Below are positions 38,629-52,300 of a stretch of DNA of 64,000 nt, piece after piece. Location: positions 22,657,580 to 22,721,579 of the forward strand of contig CM052355.1 of NCBI GenBank assembly GCA_028551475.1, given 5' to 3'. The notes under the pieces were generated by a model. The model searched no databases and was not told the origin of the DNA. It saw only the letters and a program-made list of their open reading frames with translations. This DNA comes from Casuarina equisetifolia. Its lineage: Eukaryota; Streptophyta; Magnoliopsida; Fagales; Casuarinaceae. A program made the translations under genes and the position numbers. Positions within the stretch are counted from its first letter, which is position 1. Every line of letters starts with the position of its first letter.

Positions 38629-39774
38629 TGATAACTCTATTTTGTATAAGGTTATTTTGATTACTTTAGGCATGAACAAATACTAGTATTTTTTAAATTA
38701 TATTTGTATTAATCTATGTTCATACAAGTCTTGTTTGTTTATATAGCAAACCCAAAATAGAAAAGAAAAACAAAAAAAAAGGAAGGAAAAGAATTGTCTC
38801 CTGTTCCATGCTATGCATGTGGAACTCACATGGGGCAAAGTGAATTGTCTAATTGAAAAAAAAAAGGATAAAAATATGAGGAAGAAAAGAAAGTGTATCA
38901 TTGAGTAAGTGTGAAAAGAAACAAGGAGAAAATGAGAATAGAAAAGAGAGTATAGTAAAGAAGAGAGTGTTGATTGTCAACTAGCCGAAGCATAGACAGT
39001 CGAACTTGTCAAAAGCCTAACTGCACGTGATAACATGGGTTGGTGGTTTCTAGTGAGAGATAGTGGATGCCAACTAGGGATTTTGTTAGATTTAGGCCTT
39101 CATAGGGTGAATTAGTGTAATCTTTTTATAGATTGGCACTCTAGGCATCATCCCTGACAGTCTTTGACATTTTCTATGCAAAACGGCGGTGGTGCATGGC
39201 AACAGTGCATCATGTGTGGAAATCGCATATGATGGTGTTTTTCAATGTGTTTTCTCCCCCTTTTTCTAGACAAGTTCTTCTCTTCCCTCTGGCGTGTAGA
39301 TTTATGCAATATTTATGTCTTGCATTATTTCTATTTGTACATATTTCATGTTTTAATCTAGTTTGTTAGAGCTATAATGTAACTTGATTATAATGATATG
39401 ACTATTATGATTATGGTGTTTTGTAAGATATTTTGTTTATGTGAAGTTGCATATTACAGAGTTTAATGCTTTTAAGTGATTAGTTACCACTTAAATGATT
39501 TGATTTGCATGTTTGAGATCGGCAGGAAATGACATGCAATGGCTTTATATGATGTGCAACCATAGATTAATATGGATAGACATATATCATATGGTTTGTG
39601 TGGCTTTAGGTGTAAACTAAAATATTCAAAAATCTTAAGGCACTTAGATCATTTTAATTTACATATAAAGATATAGTGAGTTAATGAGCTAAGTAGGTTT
39701 ACTATACCTAGACATAGGATAATGAATAAATTAGAAAATTCCATCCTCACATGAATAGAATCAATCTTGCAAGT
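38629..39774 (+). mobile_element. TGATAAC-family LTR, copy 4, incomplete
   Basis: Starts TGATAACTCTATTTTGTATA. It follows the family to ATCAATCTTGCAAGT, where an inverted family member begins. The 3' end is not seen. Confidence 0.75.
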
Positions 39775-40405
39775 TGTTTGGTGAAATTCTACATGTAAGT
39801 GTACATGTTGAACAAGTAATATAATGATAAATATGAGTATCGTCCCACAGAGATTGGTGTTTATTGAACTAACTAATTACTAATAATAAATAGTTCTTAG
39901 AGTTTATCTAGCCAACTGAAATGATAAAACATTGACTAAACAACTAAATTTAACTTAAACTTGATAACTGAAACATGTTAGAGCATTCAATTTCACCTAA
40001 TTACTAGGTATGAATGTCAATTATTTATACTAGCAAGATTAATTTTATTCATGTGATAGCAAAATTTCCTAATCTATTCACTATCCTATGTCCAGGTATA
40101 GCAAACCTACTAACTCATGAATTCACTATATTTCTACTTATGAATTAAATGAACTAAGTACATTAAGATATGTGAATATTTCAGTTTGTATCTAAAGCCA
40201 CATAAATCATATAATATAGTTCTATCTATATTAATCTATAGTTGCATATTACATGAAGCAACTGTATGCCATTTCCTATCAATCTCTAACATGCAAATCA
40301 AATCATTTAAATGATAGTTAATCACTTAAAAACATTAAACTCCGCAATATGCAACTTCATATTCATAAAATGTCTCACAAAACACCATAATCCTATAACT
40401 TATAC
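39775..40405 (-). mobile_element. TGATAAC-family LTR, copy 5 (minus), partial
   Basis: Begins with the inverted family terminus TGTTTGGTGAAATT, then GTATCGTCCCACAGAGATTG. Family similarity fades near 40405. 40406-40499 is unassigned. Confidence 0.72.
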
Positions 40406-40499
40406 CATTGTAGTTTGTTATTGCAGCAAACCTTAGCATAATGCTCTTTGCTAGTTCTATTGCAATCCAAGACATATTACGTGTCAATGTCATTATAGG

Positions 40500-42000
40500 T
40501 GACAACTTTATTTTGTATAGTGTTATTTTGACTAATTTAGGTATTATATAATATAGTATCTATGAAATTGTATATGCATTTATCTCTATTTATACAAATC
40601 TTATTTGTTCATGTAACAAACCCAAAATAAAAGAAAAGCAACAAAAGAATAGAAAGAAAACACAAGCATGAGAAGGAAAACTGGCAAGCAAGTGGAAGTC
40701 ACATAGGAGTAAAAGAGCTCTTATCATACTGAAATGGAAGGGGGGATTATTTAGGTAACAGAGATATTGTCAAGCAAATAGAAAAGCTGTCAAAAACAAA
40801 GAACAGAACAAAAGAGAATGGTTGAAAAAGAAGAAAACAAATAAAAAAAGAGGGAGGCGTTTAGCTTCTCCTCACCGTAAAATCAAGTCCACATGTGACA
40901 ACACAGGACTTTGAGAATGTCCAATGGTCGAGCAAAAGCCAACCATCACGTTTGTTTCCAATGAAGAAGAACATTGTGTTTTTCGACAATAGTTTTCTGA
41001 CCATCCTAATTACATTTTTTGGTAAGTTTTGGGGTGATTCTAGTAGGGAAATACTAGATCTAAGGGCTCTGTACATTTTTCAGCATTTTTGTGCCAATTT
41101 CAAGTGATTTCATTGTGTTTTCCAATGAAGAACAATGAACGTTGTTTGAGGTCATTTCCGATGATTTGTGCATTTTTGTGGCAAATCGAAGTGATTTCTT
41201 GGCAAATTGACAATCAAGGCATCCTCCATAAGTTTTGGCATTTTTTACGAAGAACGACAATAGCATGTGATGGTAGCACATGACAACATGTGGCAGTGCA
41301 TGAGACATGTTTTCTCCCCTTTTCTCTAGACAACTTCTCTTCCTCCCTCTGATGTGCAAATTTGTGCAATGTTTTGTGAATTGAAGACAATTTGGTGACA
41401 AATTTATGTTTTTAATTTATATAATATTTTATTCAATTTCTTACGTTGCTTTAGTTTGTACATGTACCATGTATTAGTCTAGTTTGTTAGAGCTACTATG
41501 TAACTCAATTGCAATGGTATGAATGTTATAATTATGACGTTTTGTGAGATATTTTATATGCATGACGTTGCATATTACTGAGTTTAATGTGTTTGAGTGA
41601 TTAGCTACCACTTAGATGATTTGATTTACATGTTAAAAACCAACAAGAAATGACATGCAATCACTTCCTATAATGTGCAACCATAGATTAATATGGATAA
41701 ATATATACCATGTAGTTTGTGTGGCTTTAAATGTAAACTGGAATATTCGTAAATCTTAATACACTTAGTTCATTTCAATTCACATATAGATATATAATGA
41801 ATTAATGAGCTAAATAGGTTTGTTATACCTAGACATAGGATAGTGAATAAATTAAGAAATTTCATCATCACATGAGTAAAATCAATCTTGCAAGTATAAA
41901 TGATCTACATTAGTACCTAATAGTTAGGTGAAATTAGATGTTTTAACATGTTTCATTTATCAAGTTTAGATTAAATTTAGTTGTGTAATCTATATCTATT
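40500..42000 (+). mobile_element. TGATAAC-family LTR, copy 6, incomplete
   Basis: Starts TGACAACTTTATTTTGTATA and runs through GTTAGAGCTACTATGTAAC, GCTACCACTTAGATGATTTG and AGTACCTAATAGTTAGGTG; it is lost near 42000. The middle (about 40850-41350) differs from copies 1-3 but is shared in part with copy 4, marking a subfamily. Confidence 0.72.
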
Positions 42001-42002
42001 AT

Positions 42003-42139
42003 TGGGATTTTTTTTTGAAAGTACAACACATATTATTAATCATTTTTTACTTTTTATGATTTCCTTTTGTACATGAAAAATATTTTTCAAGAAACAATTC
42101 ACAAATAGATTTTATCACAACAAAACCCTTATTTTCCAA
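42003..42139 (-). mobile_element. Terminal fragment of the SIRE-like LTR (minus)
   Basis: Ends AAAACCCTTATTTTCCAATA, matching the terminus of 34020-35719. Confidence 0.65.
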
Positions 42140-42189
42140 TAAGAAACCCATAGGATATAAATGAGTTTACAAAACTAAATAAAAAGTTG

Positions 42190-42610
42190 ATGGGTTAAAG
42201 GAGTAGTACATGCCTTATTAGTAGCAAAAAGGTTCAACTAAAAGGAGGGCATGGATTATCATAAGATCTTTATGCCTATTGTTAAGAACATTACAATCAA
42301 ATGTGCTTTGTCATTGGTAGCTCAACATTAATGGAGCATTGATTAGATAGACATCAACAATGCATTCTTACAAGGGATCTAAATGAAGAGGTCTACATAT
42401 GGCTTTCACTTGGGGATCCAAACAAGAAAGTGGGAAAGTATACAAGTTAAAGAAGTTCATATATGGATTAAAGCAAGTAGTTATATAGTGGTACATCAAG
42501 TTTATAAAGGCATTGGTAGGATTCTATGCGTGAAACTTCATTATTCATCAAGAAGAAAGGTAATTTTATAGTAATTCTTATGATTTATGTATATGACATA
42601 CTCATTACTA
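42190..42610 (+). mobile_element. Copia reverse-transcriptase fragment (plus), fossil
   Basis: Plus-strand text resembles the Copia RT core (VAKRFN.KEGMDY, DINNAFLQG, FIYGLKQAS-like words). Many breaks. No LTRs assigned. Confidence 0.65.
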
Positions 42611-42619
42611 AAGTAATTA

Positions 42620-43728
42620 AGATTGTCAAATGCTATCATTAAGCCATAAGTTTAAGCTGATATTTAGGAGGCTATAATATTATTTTAAATCACAATGCAC
42701 TAATTAACCACTTAGGCTAAGGCACTCCAACTAGCCTTGCGGAGCCCTTTGCATTAAGCCCATAAAGGACCTTCCCCTATAACTCACACTTGGTAGTATA
42801 AAGCCCCACTATGTGTCAAATGTCATGGGTTAGGTTGTTAGTCCCATTTGATATGAAGGTATTATTAGTCTTTGTAAACCTAAGAATCCTTCTTCCTTCA
42901 AAGTCAACCCCCTTCTACACCATGCCTACGAAGGACTCCCTTTCATTGACTCGTGATTGGTAGCATAAAACCCATATTAAATAGTAGGCAAAGATGAAGT
43001 GCTACACTTCACTATGCATAGGTGTCGAGGGCTAGGTAGTTAGTCCCATTTGAGTACAATAGTATGTTAGGCCTGTAAATTCAAAAGAAACCATGTATCA
43101 TGTTTGGTGAGGAAACAACAAACCAATGCAATTTCAATTAACAACAACTATGTCAAACATGATTGTTGCAAATCTTCATTTGATAGCTAAGAAATAAAAA
43201 AGGAAAATATTGATTTGGTCTCTCAATCACATTGATTCCTTGCTATATTTAATCAATAAAAGAATAGGAATTAGGGATTCTACGAGGAAGGAATAAAGCT
43301 TAGCGATTTGGTTTTTTATTTGTACTTTTTGTATATAAAAGTATGATTTCTACATTTATCCAAAAGACTAGAAATTAAAGCAATTCCTTGCAAAGATTCA
43401 TGTAATTATTCAATTACTTGAACAAACGATCGAGAGTTCTTTGATATTATGCTTTCAAATTATCTTAATTTTCATTTGTGTTTAGTTTTTGGTGCAATGA
43501 GAATAGTGTTCCACTATGCATGTGCATTTTCATGATGGGAACCTCTTCCTTAAACTATAATTGACATGCAACTTAAACCTACAAAACTTTGAGGCTAGTG
43601 AGCTAGTAAAGTAGCTCCTAACTTTGATAAGCTTACTAAAGGTAGCCAAAGGAAGAGTGTTAGTGATAAGTGGCAAGTAGTATTGTTACATGATTAGTAA
43701 AGATGTTAGCTAGATAAAGGATTTATGT
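42620..43728. other. Unclassified sequence with an internal imperfect repeat
   Basis: 42780-42900 and 42950-43080 share GGTAG.ATAAA, GGGTTAGGTTGTTAGTCCCA-like text and GTAAA. 43270-43500 has a TTTTTGTATATAAAAG TATA-like word. No gene recognised. Confidence 0.35.
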
Positions 43729-44125
43729 TGAGTGGTTTAACTGAGTAGGTGGCAAAGCATTGCAAGGCTAATCTTCTAGGAAAAAGGATGACTATTTCTT
43801 CCTTTGGCCAATTTTGATATTGCAACAAAGCATTTGGGTTTGTTCAAAGTAACCTGAGATATCCTTTGTTCTTTAGTTTAACAAAATACTTATTGTCTTC
43901 CTTAAGCTTTTTTCATTCCTTTATATAACAAAGTATCCATTAAATACTAAAGACACATGCCTATAGGTGTCTTTTCTCACCATTGACCATATTGACTAAG
44001 GCTTATATGATGAATTTATTCTTCTAGCACATAACACATTTAGCTTCTCCTTGGATTACAAAACATTATATGTTGCCTTAGTCCTATATGGGGATGCGAC
44101 TCTATAGCATGACCCTTCACCAAAC
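43729..44125 (-). repeat. Gypsy-2 3' LTR (CpG-depleted)
   Basis: Aligns to 56400-56846 through GAGTAGGTGGCA, GGCTAATCTTCT, TTGACCATATTGACTAA and GGGGATGCGACTCTA. I count one CpG. Confidence 0.75.
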
Positions 44126-47100
44126 ATAGGAAAATTACAAAAGAAATGGAGCTAATTAGATCATGGGAACTTAGTAAGGTCTTAACCAAAGTACAAGATA
44201 AGTAAAGGAAACATGGCATGTTACACCATTATGGTATTGGCACATGAAAATCCTCCATGTTTAAGGACAAAATCTATCCTTAAGGTGGAAGGTGGGGCAT
44301 TGGTCCATAATGCATTGCTTGCCTTTCTATGTGGTGTCCGTAGGGGAAAGCCCTTACTAGTGAACTAGGACTCCTCTTTATTTATTCTAATTTTTCTATT
44401 TAGAACTGCTTGTGATTGACTAGACCATCCCTTACCATCCCCTACAGCTTAAGGCAATTGCAATGCCTTTACCTTATAAACCTTTTTAAGTAGGAGACAT
44501 GAAACATGGGTGGATTTTAGCCCCTTCTAGTAACCATAACATGTTTACAACTTCTTTAATTCTTTTAAAAACCTTGAAGGGCTTGCAAAAATGAAGGCCT
44601 AATTTCAAGGATTTTTTTAGAGAAACAACATTTGTCACTATAAGCATAAGCATAAACAAACATATTCCCTTAATATGGAATTGGCTTCCCACCTATGATG
44701 ATTATAGAATTGCTTCATCAAATTTTATGCATCTTGTAATTGAGCTTATAAAGCTTAAGGATCTTTCTTGGTCTCTTATTTTAATGCATGTTGGTGTTGT
44801 AGCAAAATGCCACCAACATCCATTCTTAAGGATTACCACTAGAAGAAACGTTTGTAGCACATTTCAAGGGATTGGATTGCCATTTTGGTTTGGACATTTG
44901 TTTAGGGGTTGTAAGTCAAACTAAAATTGAAACTAGTGCCTTGTAAACTAAAAAATTCCTTCCAAAAGTGGCTTGTGAATTGGAATCTTAATCATAGATG
45001 ATTGACTTAGGCATACTATATAGTTTAAAAATCAAACCAAAGAAGATAGTTACCAATTGTGCAATATGCAAGTGTGCTAGTGAAGTGAAATGTGCAAACT
45101 TGGATAAGTAATTTGCTATAACATAGATTGATATTCCAAGCTAGTAGTATGGGCCAATGGATTGGTTAGTTAAGTACGAGTTGGGCTCCTGTGTTATGGA
45201 TTGGCAATATAGGCCGATAGACTGGCTATTTAAGTATATGTTTGGCCCATCTAATTTCTTTATGTTAATGTCATCACTCTAGGTAGTGCATCATTTTCCT
45301 TTTTTGTCGTTTATGAATTGTTTTTAATTTATGGGTAAAATTGCCTATTGAATGTGGGAACGCTATAAGTATTTTCAATTTCTTTGGATGGTTTTTGAAT
45401 ACATTGATGAATAAGTTATTGTTAAGATCTATATTCAATAATGTAATATTTTCCTTGGATAGAATATCTGTAGTTTGGATATTTGATCATTCTAATATGA
45501 TGTATCTCATCTCAATTTTATGTAACTATAGGACATTTATGATTACACCCTAAATGTGTAATTGTCCACTCATTCAATAATAGGCTAGAAAATGTGAACC
45601 TATATACAAGGCTCCTTTTGGATCATTCTGCTCAAACATTCTTTACACCATTCTTCCCATTCTATTTAATTCTTCTTAGTAAAAGGATTTGGCTAGTCCT
45701 CTATTGCCTTAATCTTGTCTTGGCTAACCACCATTCCATCTTTTTGTAATAGGTGTCCTAAAATGTGCACATCTCTTTCTCCAAAGGGACATTCAAATTG
45801 CTTAACAAAAAGCCTTTAGGCTTTTAAGACTATGAAAATCTCCTTCAAATATTTCACTTGCTCTAGCTAACTTTGACTCACTAAGGTGTCCTTGAAAAAG
45901 ACCAACATAGTTAAAGTCTTTGGAAATTGTATTCATCAAGCTTTGAAAAGTATATGGAACATTTGTCAAGCCAAGAAGTATCATAAGAAAGTTGTAATGC
46001 CTACTATGCATTTAGAAGGCTATTTTCAGCACATCCTTGGACTTCATTTAGGTTTGGTGGTAGCTAGAATGAAGATCTAGCGATGAAAAGAATCCAACCT
46101 TGTGTAGTTTGGCCAACAATTCATCAACCATCAGAATTAGAAACCAATCCTTCACCATTTTTTAATTGAGCACTTAATAATTTATAAACATTTGTCAAGA
46201 CATCATGTTTGTTTACGAGGACTAAGGAAGAATACATGTTATTACTCAAGTAGATAACATCTAAAGACAACAACTCAACGATTGTCATTTCAATTTCCAT
46301 CTTTTGAAACTAAGGGTGTTTGTAAGGCCTAACCAAAACTATGGTGCCATATCCCTTAAGGGAGATTTGATGATCTTGTTTGTGTGGTGACAACAAGCCT
46401 TCCTTGAAGATGTTAGCAAAATGTTGTAGTAGTTCCTCCAAGTCTCTTTTATCTTTGTTGTAGTTATCCATCCTATTACTTATACAAAGTCATCTAGACT
46501 AGCCAACAAGGAAATCTAAAGAAAAATGCCACCTTTCTGTCTTTAAAGCACCTTCCTAATCATTTCTTCCCTTACAATCTAGTTTGGAGGTGTCTTCACT
46601 TCCCTGTAGATTCCTCAAACCCTATTAACTTCAAATGCATCTATAGTCTAGATAAATCCCATTGTATAACTATTAGAATTCGGAGTCATTGTACTCCTAA
46701 GAGAACATTTACTCCTCTTAAAGGTAACAAGAGGAAATCTACACTTTTGAGTCTAACACCATTGGCATAGGCATTATTAAATTCTGGTACAAATCTAGCT
46801 TCATCCCAATTTTTAGTTGCTAGTTTTTGGATGGGGAAATTGTATTTGTTGCTAAAGTCAATTAAGAATGTTAGCTTGGACTTCCAATTGCAAAGTTGCC
46901 TATGACCTTCATCATTTAAGGAGACTAGGCTCCACAAATTGCGTTAACCGATCTTTATAGTTATGTTTATTGCTACTCCTTTATCCATAGATTCCTTTAT
47001 TCCTTCTTTGTTCTCTTCTTCCTCCATTGGTCCTGCCCCTTCAAGAAAGCAAAGCTTTCAACACTTGTGATGGGGATTAAATTTATTGTTGCAATTGAAG

Positions 47101-47566
47101 CAAAGACCCTTTGTTCACCTTTCTTGAAGCTTTGTAGGTGAAAGCCCTTTGCACCCATCATTGCCTTACTCTTCCTTGGGACTTCTTTTGGTTAGTGTAA
47201 TCTTTTATTATTTAAGGTGCATGAAAATTGATTAGAGAAACACTCAGTTGATATTTTGAACCATGTTTAGATATGTGTTTGGTAAGAAAGATAAGCCTGA
47301 GTTTGGTACTTGAAGTAGATGAACAAAAGTTAAATGGTAAACATGCCATGAGTGAAAATATTGCTTAATCTAAGAAAATTGTTCCTTATACTATTGAATC
47401 ACGTTTTAAAAAATGTGTTTGTCTTTGTCTTAAAAATATCTTCTTTATTGTGCATGTTGGCTTTGTTTGCTTGAACCCTCACCTCATATGGCTAAGCTAA
47501 CTTGACCAACATCGAGGGCATAGTTAGCCTAAAAGAGTGGATGTTACCGGTCTAATATGAGTTAAT

Positions 47567-47952
47567 TGTTAGAAAACAAACCTGTGAATCTAAACTCATG
47601 GAATCTCTCAAGATCTCACCGCACACACAAAGAGAATATTAGTCAAGTAAAGAACACATAGAAATTACGAAGTTCGGGATAATTCCTACGTCCCGGCCTA
47701 AGGAGCAATTCTTCACTATGATGAAGAGGGCTTACAATGCTTATAGAAAAACCTTTGTTTTCTTTCAATCACTCTCAACCTTATACCTAGGTTTCCCCAT
47801 AAGGTTTCCTTTTATACAAGTACCAAGGAAACCCAAATTGAATAGGACTAGAAGATTTAAATAGAATAAGATTGGGAAACCTTTATAAACTACCCACAAT
47901 ACAAATATGATAGTTACATAATTACCCTTACTAATTTACTCCAAACCTAACA
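47567..47952 (-). repeat. Copia-2 3' LTR
   Basis: Plus-strand ends TGTTAGAAAACAAACC and CTCCAAACCTAACA. Confidence 0.93.
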
Positions 47953-47972
47953 ATTTTCCCCTTTTGGAGTAA

Positions 47973-49373
47973 TGTTCGGTGAAATTTAGATGCAAGGAAC
48001 ATGTCGAACAAGTAATATAATGATGAGAAAAGTATCGTCCTACGAAGATTGGTGAATACTGAACTAATTAAGTATTAATGATGAATTAATCCTAAAATTT
48101 ATCTAGCAAATCAAAATATTGTTGAAGATGAATTAAAATTTAAAATTTCTAAAACAAAAACTCAATACTAATTAAAATTGGATCCAAGTAAGAAAAATCA
48201 AGATGAGACACATGTTAGAGCTTCCAATTTCACCATAACTACTAGATATGAATTTCCATAGTTAATGCCTGCAAGAATGATATTATCTATGTGATGGCAG
48301 AATTTCCTAATTTATTTACTATCCTATGTCTAGGTATAGTAAACCTATTTAGTTCATTAATTCACTATATCTCTATATGTGAATTGAAACAAACCAAATG
48401 CATTAGGATCTGTGAATATTCCTGGTTTACAATAAATCTTTCGATCATCTTATCACCAAAAGCCACACAAATAACATGGTATATGTCTATCCACATTTAA
48501 TTCATGGTTATATATTATAAGAAGCAATTGCATATTATTACCCTTCAGTCTCTAACATGCACATCAAATCATTCAAGTGGTGGCCAATCATTTAAAAGCA
48601 TTAAGCATAATAATATATAACTCACATAAATAAACTATCTTGCAAAACATAAAAACTTATAGGATTCACATCACCATAGTTAGGCTACATCTTCGCTCTA
48701 ACAAAAGAAGTTTAAAACATAATGAAATAATGAGGATGAGCAATAATAAAAAACAAAGAAGGCATCTTGAATCCAAGAACAAGAAGTCTGTCACCCTTTT
48801 TGTCTTCTCTTTAAGAAATCTTGAATTCTTGGCCTCTCTCTTGAGTTGAATCTTGAATTCTTGGCCTCTCTCTTGAGTTGTGCTTAATTTCCTCCTTGGT
48901 TTCAGCGGCACCTTCTTTTCTCTCTCTCTTCTCCTTCTCCCCTTCCTTATGTAGTGGTCCTCCTTTATATAGGGTCTGGGATCTAGAACTTTCTCCTTAT
49001 CCTAATAGAATTGGGTTTTGGATTCCCAATACAATTAGATTTTAGAGTTCTATATTAATTAGGCTTTGGACTCCTAATAGGACTAGGTTTTCTAATTATT
49101 TAAAAAACCTAATAACAATAAAAATCTAATAACAATCATCCAAAGCCCAAGCCTAAGCCCATCTTGATTTCCTTCACCTTGATAATTTGATCATCTTCTG
49201 CCATATAATAAGTATCAGGTTCTCCATGCTTGTCCTTTTTCTTCATGCCTCCTTATGCTATATAAACAAGACAAATTTAAGTAAATAAAGAGGAATTCAA
49301 ATATTTTCTCACAAACATTAGATAATTTATTATTTAAATTAGGTAAAATAACTCTATAAAAATAGAGTTATCA
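47973..49373 (-). mobile_element. TGATAAC-family solo LTR, copy 7 (minus), nested in Copia-2
   Basis: Plus-strand start TGTTCGGTGAAATTTAGATG and end AAAATAGAGTTATCA; perfect AGTAA duplication (47968-47972, 49374-49378). 1401 bp. It has inserted just inside the purine tract of Copia-2, making it the youngest layer of this nest. Confidence 0.9.
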
Positions 49374-52300
49374 AGTAACATTAGTGCAACATCCCTGCAT
49401 CATAAGAGAAAGAACATTGCTCCCTAAACTTGACTCTACTTGGAGTCCATTCCAACAATCCGCTAACAAATCTCTAGTTTGTCTCTTGTCAGCAGCTTCA
49501 TCAATATATCTGCTCCATTATCATCAGTGTGAATCTACACAAGATCTAACTGCTTGGATTCTAATACATCTCTAATCCAATGATATCTGACATTAATGTG
49601 CTTAAACCTTGAATGAGATGACGTGTTCTTATTGAGGCAGATGGAGCTTTGGTTATCGCTATAAAGGATAACCATTCCTTGTTTTAGCCAAGTTCTTGAA
49701 GAAACGTCTTCATCCACAGAACTTCTTTTCCACCCTCAGTGATTGCTATATACTCTGCTTCTGTTGTAGACAAAGCAACACAATCCTGTAGCCTAGACTG
49801 CCATGAAACTGCTCCCCCTGTAAAGGTGAGCATGTACCCTGTTGTAAATCTCCTCCCATCATGGTCACCAGCCATATTTGCATCTGTGTATCCAACCAAA
49901 ACAGGCTCATCATTACCAAAACACAAACACAACTTAGGAGTTCCTTTAAGGTACCTGAGTATCCACTTCACAGCTTCCTAATGCATTTTTCCAGGATCTG
50001 AAAGAAAACGACTAATTACTCCAACTGCATGGGCAATATCTGGTCTAGTGCTTACTGCAACATGCATCAAGCTACCAACTGCAAATGCGTAAGGTGTTTT
50101 CTTCATATATTCAACATCATTCTTACTTTCAGGCTTCTGCTCCTTACTCAGCTTGAAATGACTTGCAAGTGGAGTACTTACTGCTTTTGCCTTGTCCATG
50201 TCAAATTTGTAAAGTATCTTCTCTATATACTTCTCTTGAGATAGCCATAACTTTCCATGTTTTCTGTCACGTTTAACTTCCATACCAAGGATTCACTTTA
50301 CCGGTCCCAAATCTTTCATCGCGAAAGACTTGCCTAAATCCTTCTTCAGCTCAGCAATCTTCTTAATGTCCTGGCCAACAATCAACATATCATCAACATA
50401 TAGGAGTAGGATGACAAAATCACCACCTGGAAAGTGCTTCACAAACACACAATGATCTGAGTTGGTCTTGTTATAACCATGTTGTAACATGGATGACTCA
50501 AACTTCTTGTACCTCTGTTTTAGACCATACAAGCTTTTCTTTAGTCGACATACAAGATTTTCCTTACCCTTCTCTATGAAGCCCTTAGGTTGCTCCATAT
50601 AAATCTCTTCCTCCAAGTCTCCATGAAGGAATGCAGTCTTTACATCAAGTTGTTCTATCTCCAAGTTCAATCCAACAGCCAAACCAAGAATAATTCTGAT
50701 TGAAGACATCCTCACCACAGGAGAGAAAATCTCCTTAAAGTCAATACCTTACTTCTAACCATAACCCTTCACAACTAACCGCGTCTTATACCTTGGTAAT
50801 GGATTATTCTCTTCTGACTTCAACTTGTACATGCACTTATTTTTAAGTGCTCTCCTACCTTTAGGCAATGTCATAAGATCATAAGTGTGGTTTTCCCACA
50901 AGGAATTCATCTCCTCTCGCATAGCTTTCTTCCACTCTTTCTTGTGCTCACATTCATTAGCTTCCTCATAGCACTGCGGTTCTCCCCCATTAGTTAGCAT
51001 CAAGTACTCATGTGGTGGATATTTAATCGAAGTTTGATGCTCTCTACTAGATCTTCTCATTGAGGGCTAGGTTGATGACTCAACTGAATGATTTTCAACA
51101 TGTCCTTCAGATTCTTCAACAACTAGAGTTTTAAGAACTTTTTCACTTGCTACATCCTCAAGTGGCTCTTCCTGTGTAGTTCCCCCTTCATGTGCACTTA
51201 CTGGGGAAGAAAAAGGTGGGATTATATCCTTAAGATTTTCATTAACAACTCTTAGCTTTTCAATCTTCTTAAGATCTTCAATAGTCTGATTTTCAAAGAA
51301 GATAACATCTCTGCTTCTAATTAGTTTCTTTGCAGCTGGATCCCACAATTTGTATCCAAAAGCATCATGTCCATAGCCCAAGAAGATGCAATCTCAAGCT
51401 TTATTATCAAGCTTGTTCCTCTCGTCCTTAGGAATGTGAACAGACACCCTGCAACCAAATACTTTCAAGTGCTTGAAAGAAACCTCCTTGCCAGTCCATA
51501 CTCTCTCAAGTAGATCACCTTCTAATGGAATTGAAGGAGACACGTTAATAAGATCTACTACAGTACACATAGCTTCACCCCAAAATGACTAAGATAATCC
51601 AGAATGTGAAAGCATACACCTGATTCTCTCAACAATAGTTCTGTTCATCCATTCTGCAACCCCATCATGCTATGAAGTTTTAGGAACTGGCTTCTCAAGC
51701 CTCATACCCTGAGTTTTACAATATTCTTTAAACGGCCCTCTGTATTCATCTCCATTATCTGCACGGACGCACTTTAGTTTCCTTCCAGTTGCTCTCTCAA
51801 CTATAGCATGAAACTGTTTGAAGACCTCCAAAACTTGATCCTTAGTCTTCAGTGCATAAGCCCATACCTTTCTAGAATGATCATCAATGAAGGTGACAAA
51901 ATACATAGCGCCACCAAGAGTTTTCACCTTCAACATACACACATCTGAATGAATCAAATCAAGGACATGTTTTCTTCTAGACGAGGGTCCTCTCTGAAAT
52001 GAGACTCTACGTTGCTTTCCAACTAAGTAATAAAACTGTTTAAGACCTCTAAAACTTGATCCTTAGTCTTCAGTGCATAAGCCCATACCTTTCTAGAATA
52101 AGCATCAATGAAGGTAACAAAATACATAGCGCCACCAAGAGTTTTCACCTTCAACATACACACATCTAAATGAATCAAACAAGGACATGTTTTCTTCTAG
52201 ATGAGGGTCCTTTCTGAAATGAGACTCTACGTTGCTTTCCAGCTAAGCAATGATCACAAGGCTTCAACAGCAAATCAACACCACTGATTCCTGATATGAT

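Noticed and set aside
40861-41401. Overlapping frames on both strands inside TGATAAC-family copy 6
   Set aside because: Chance frames in LTR sequence; no homology and no consistent strand.
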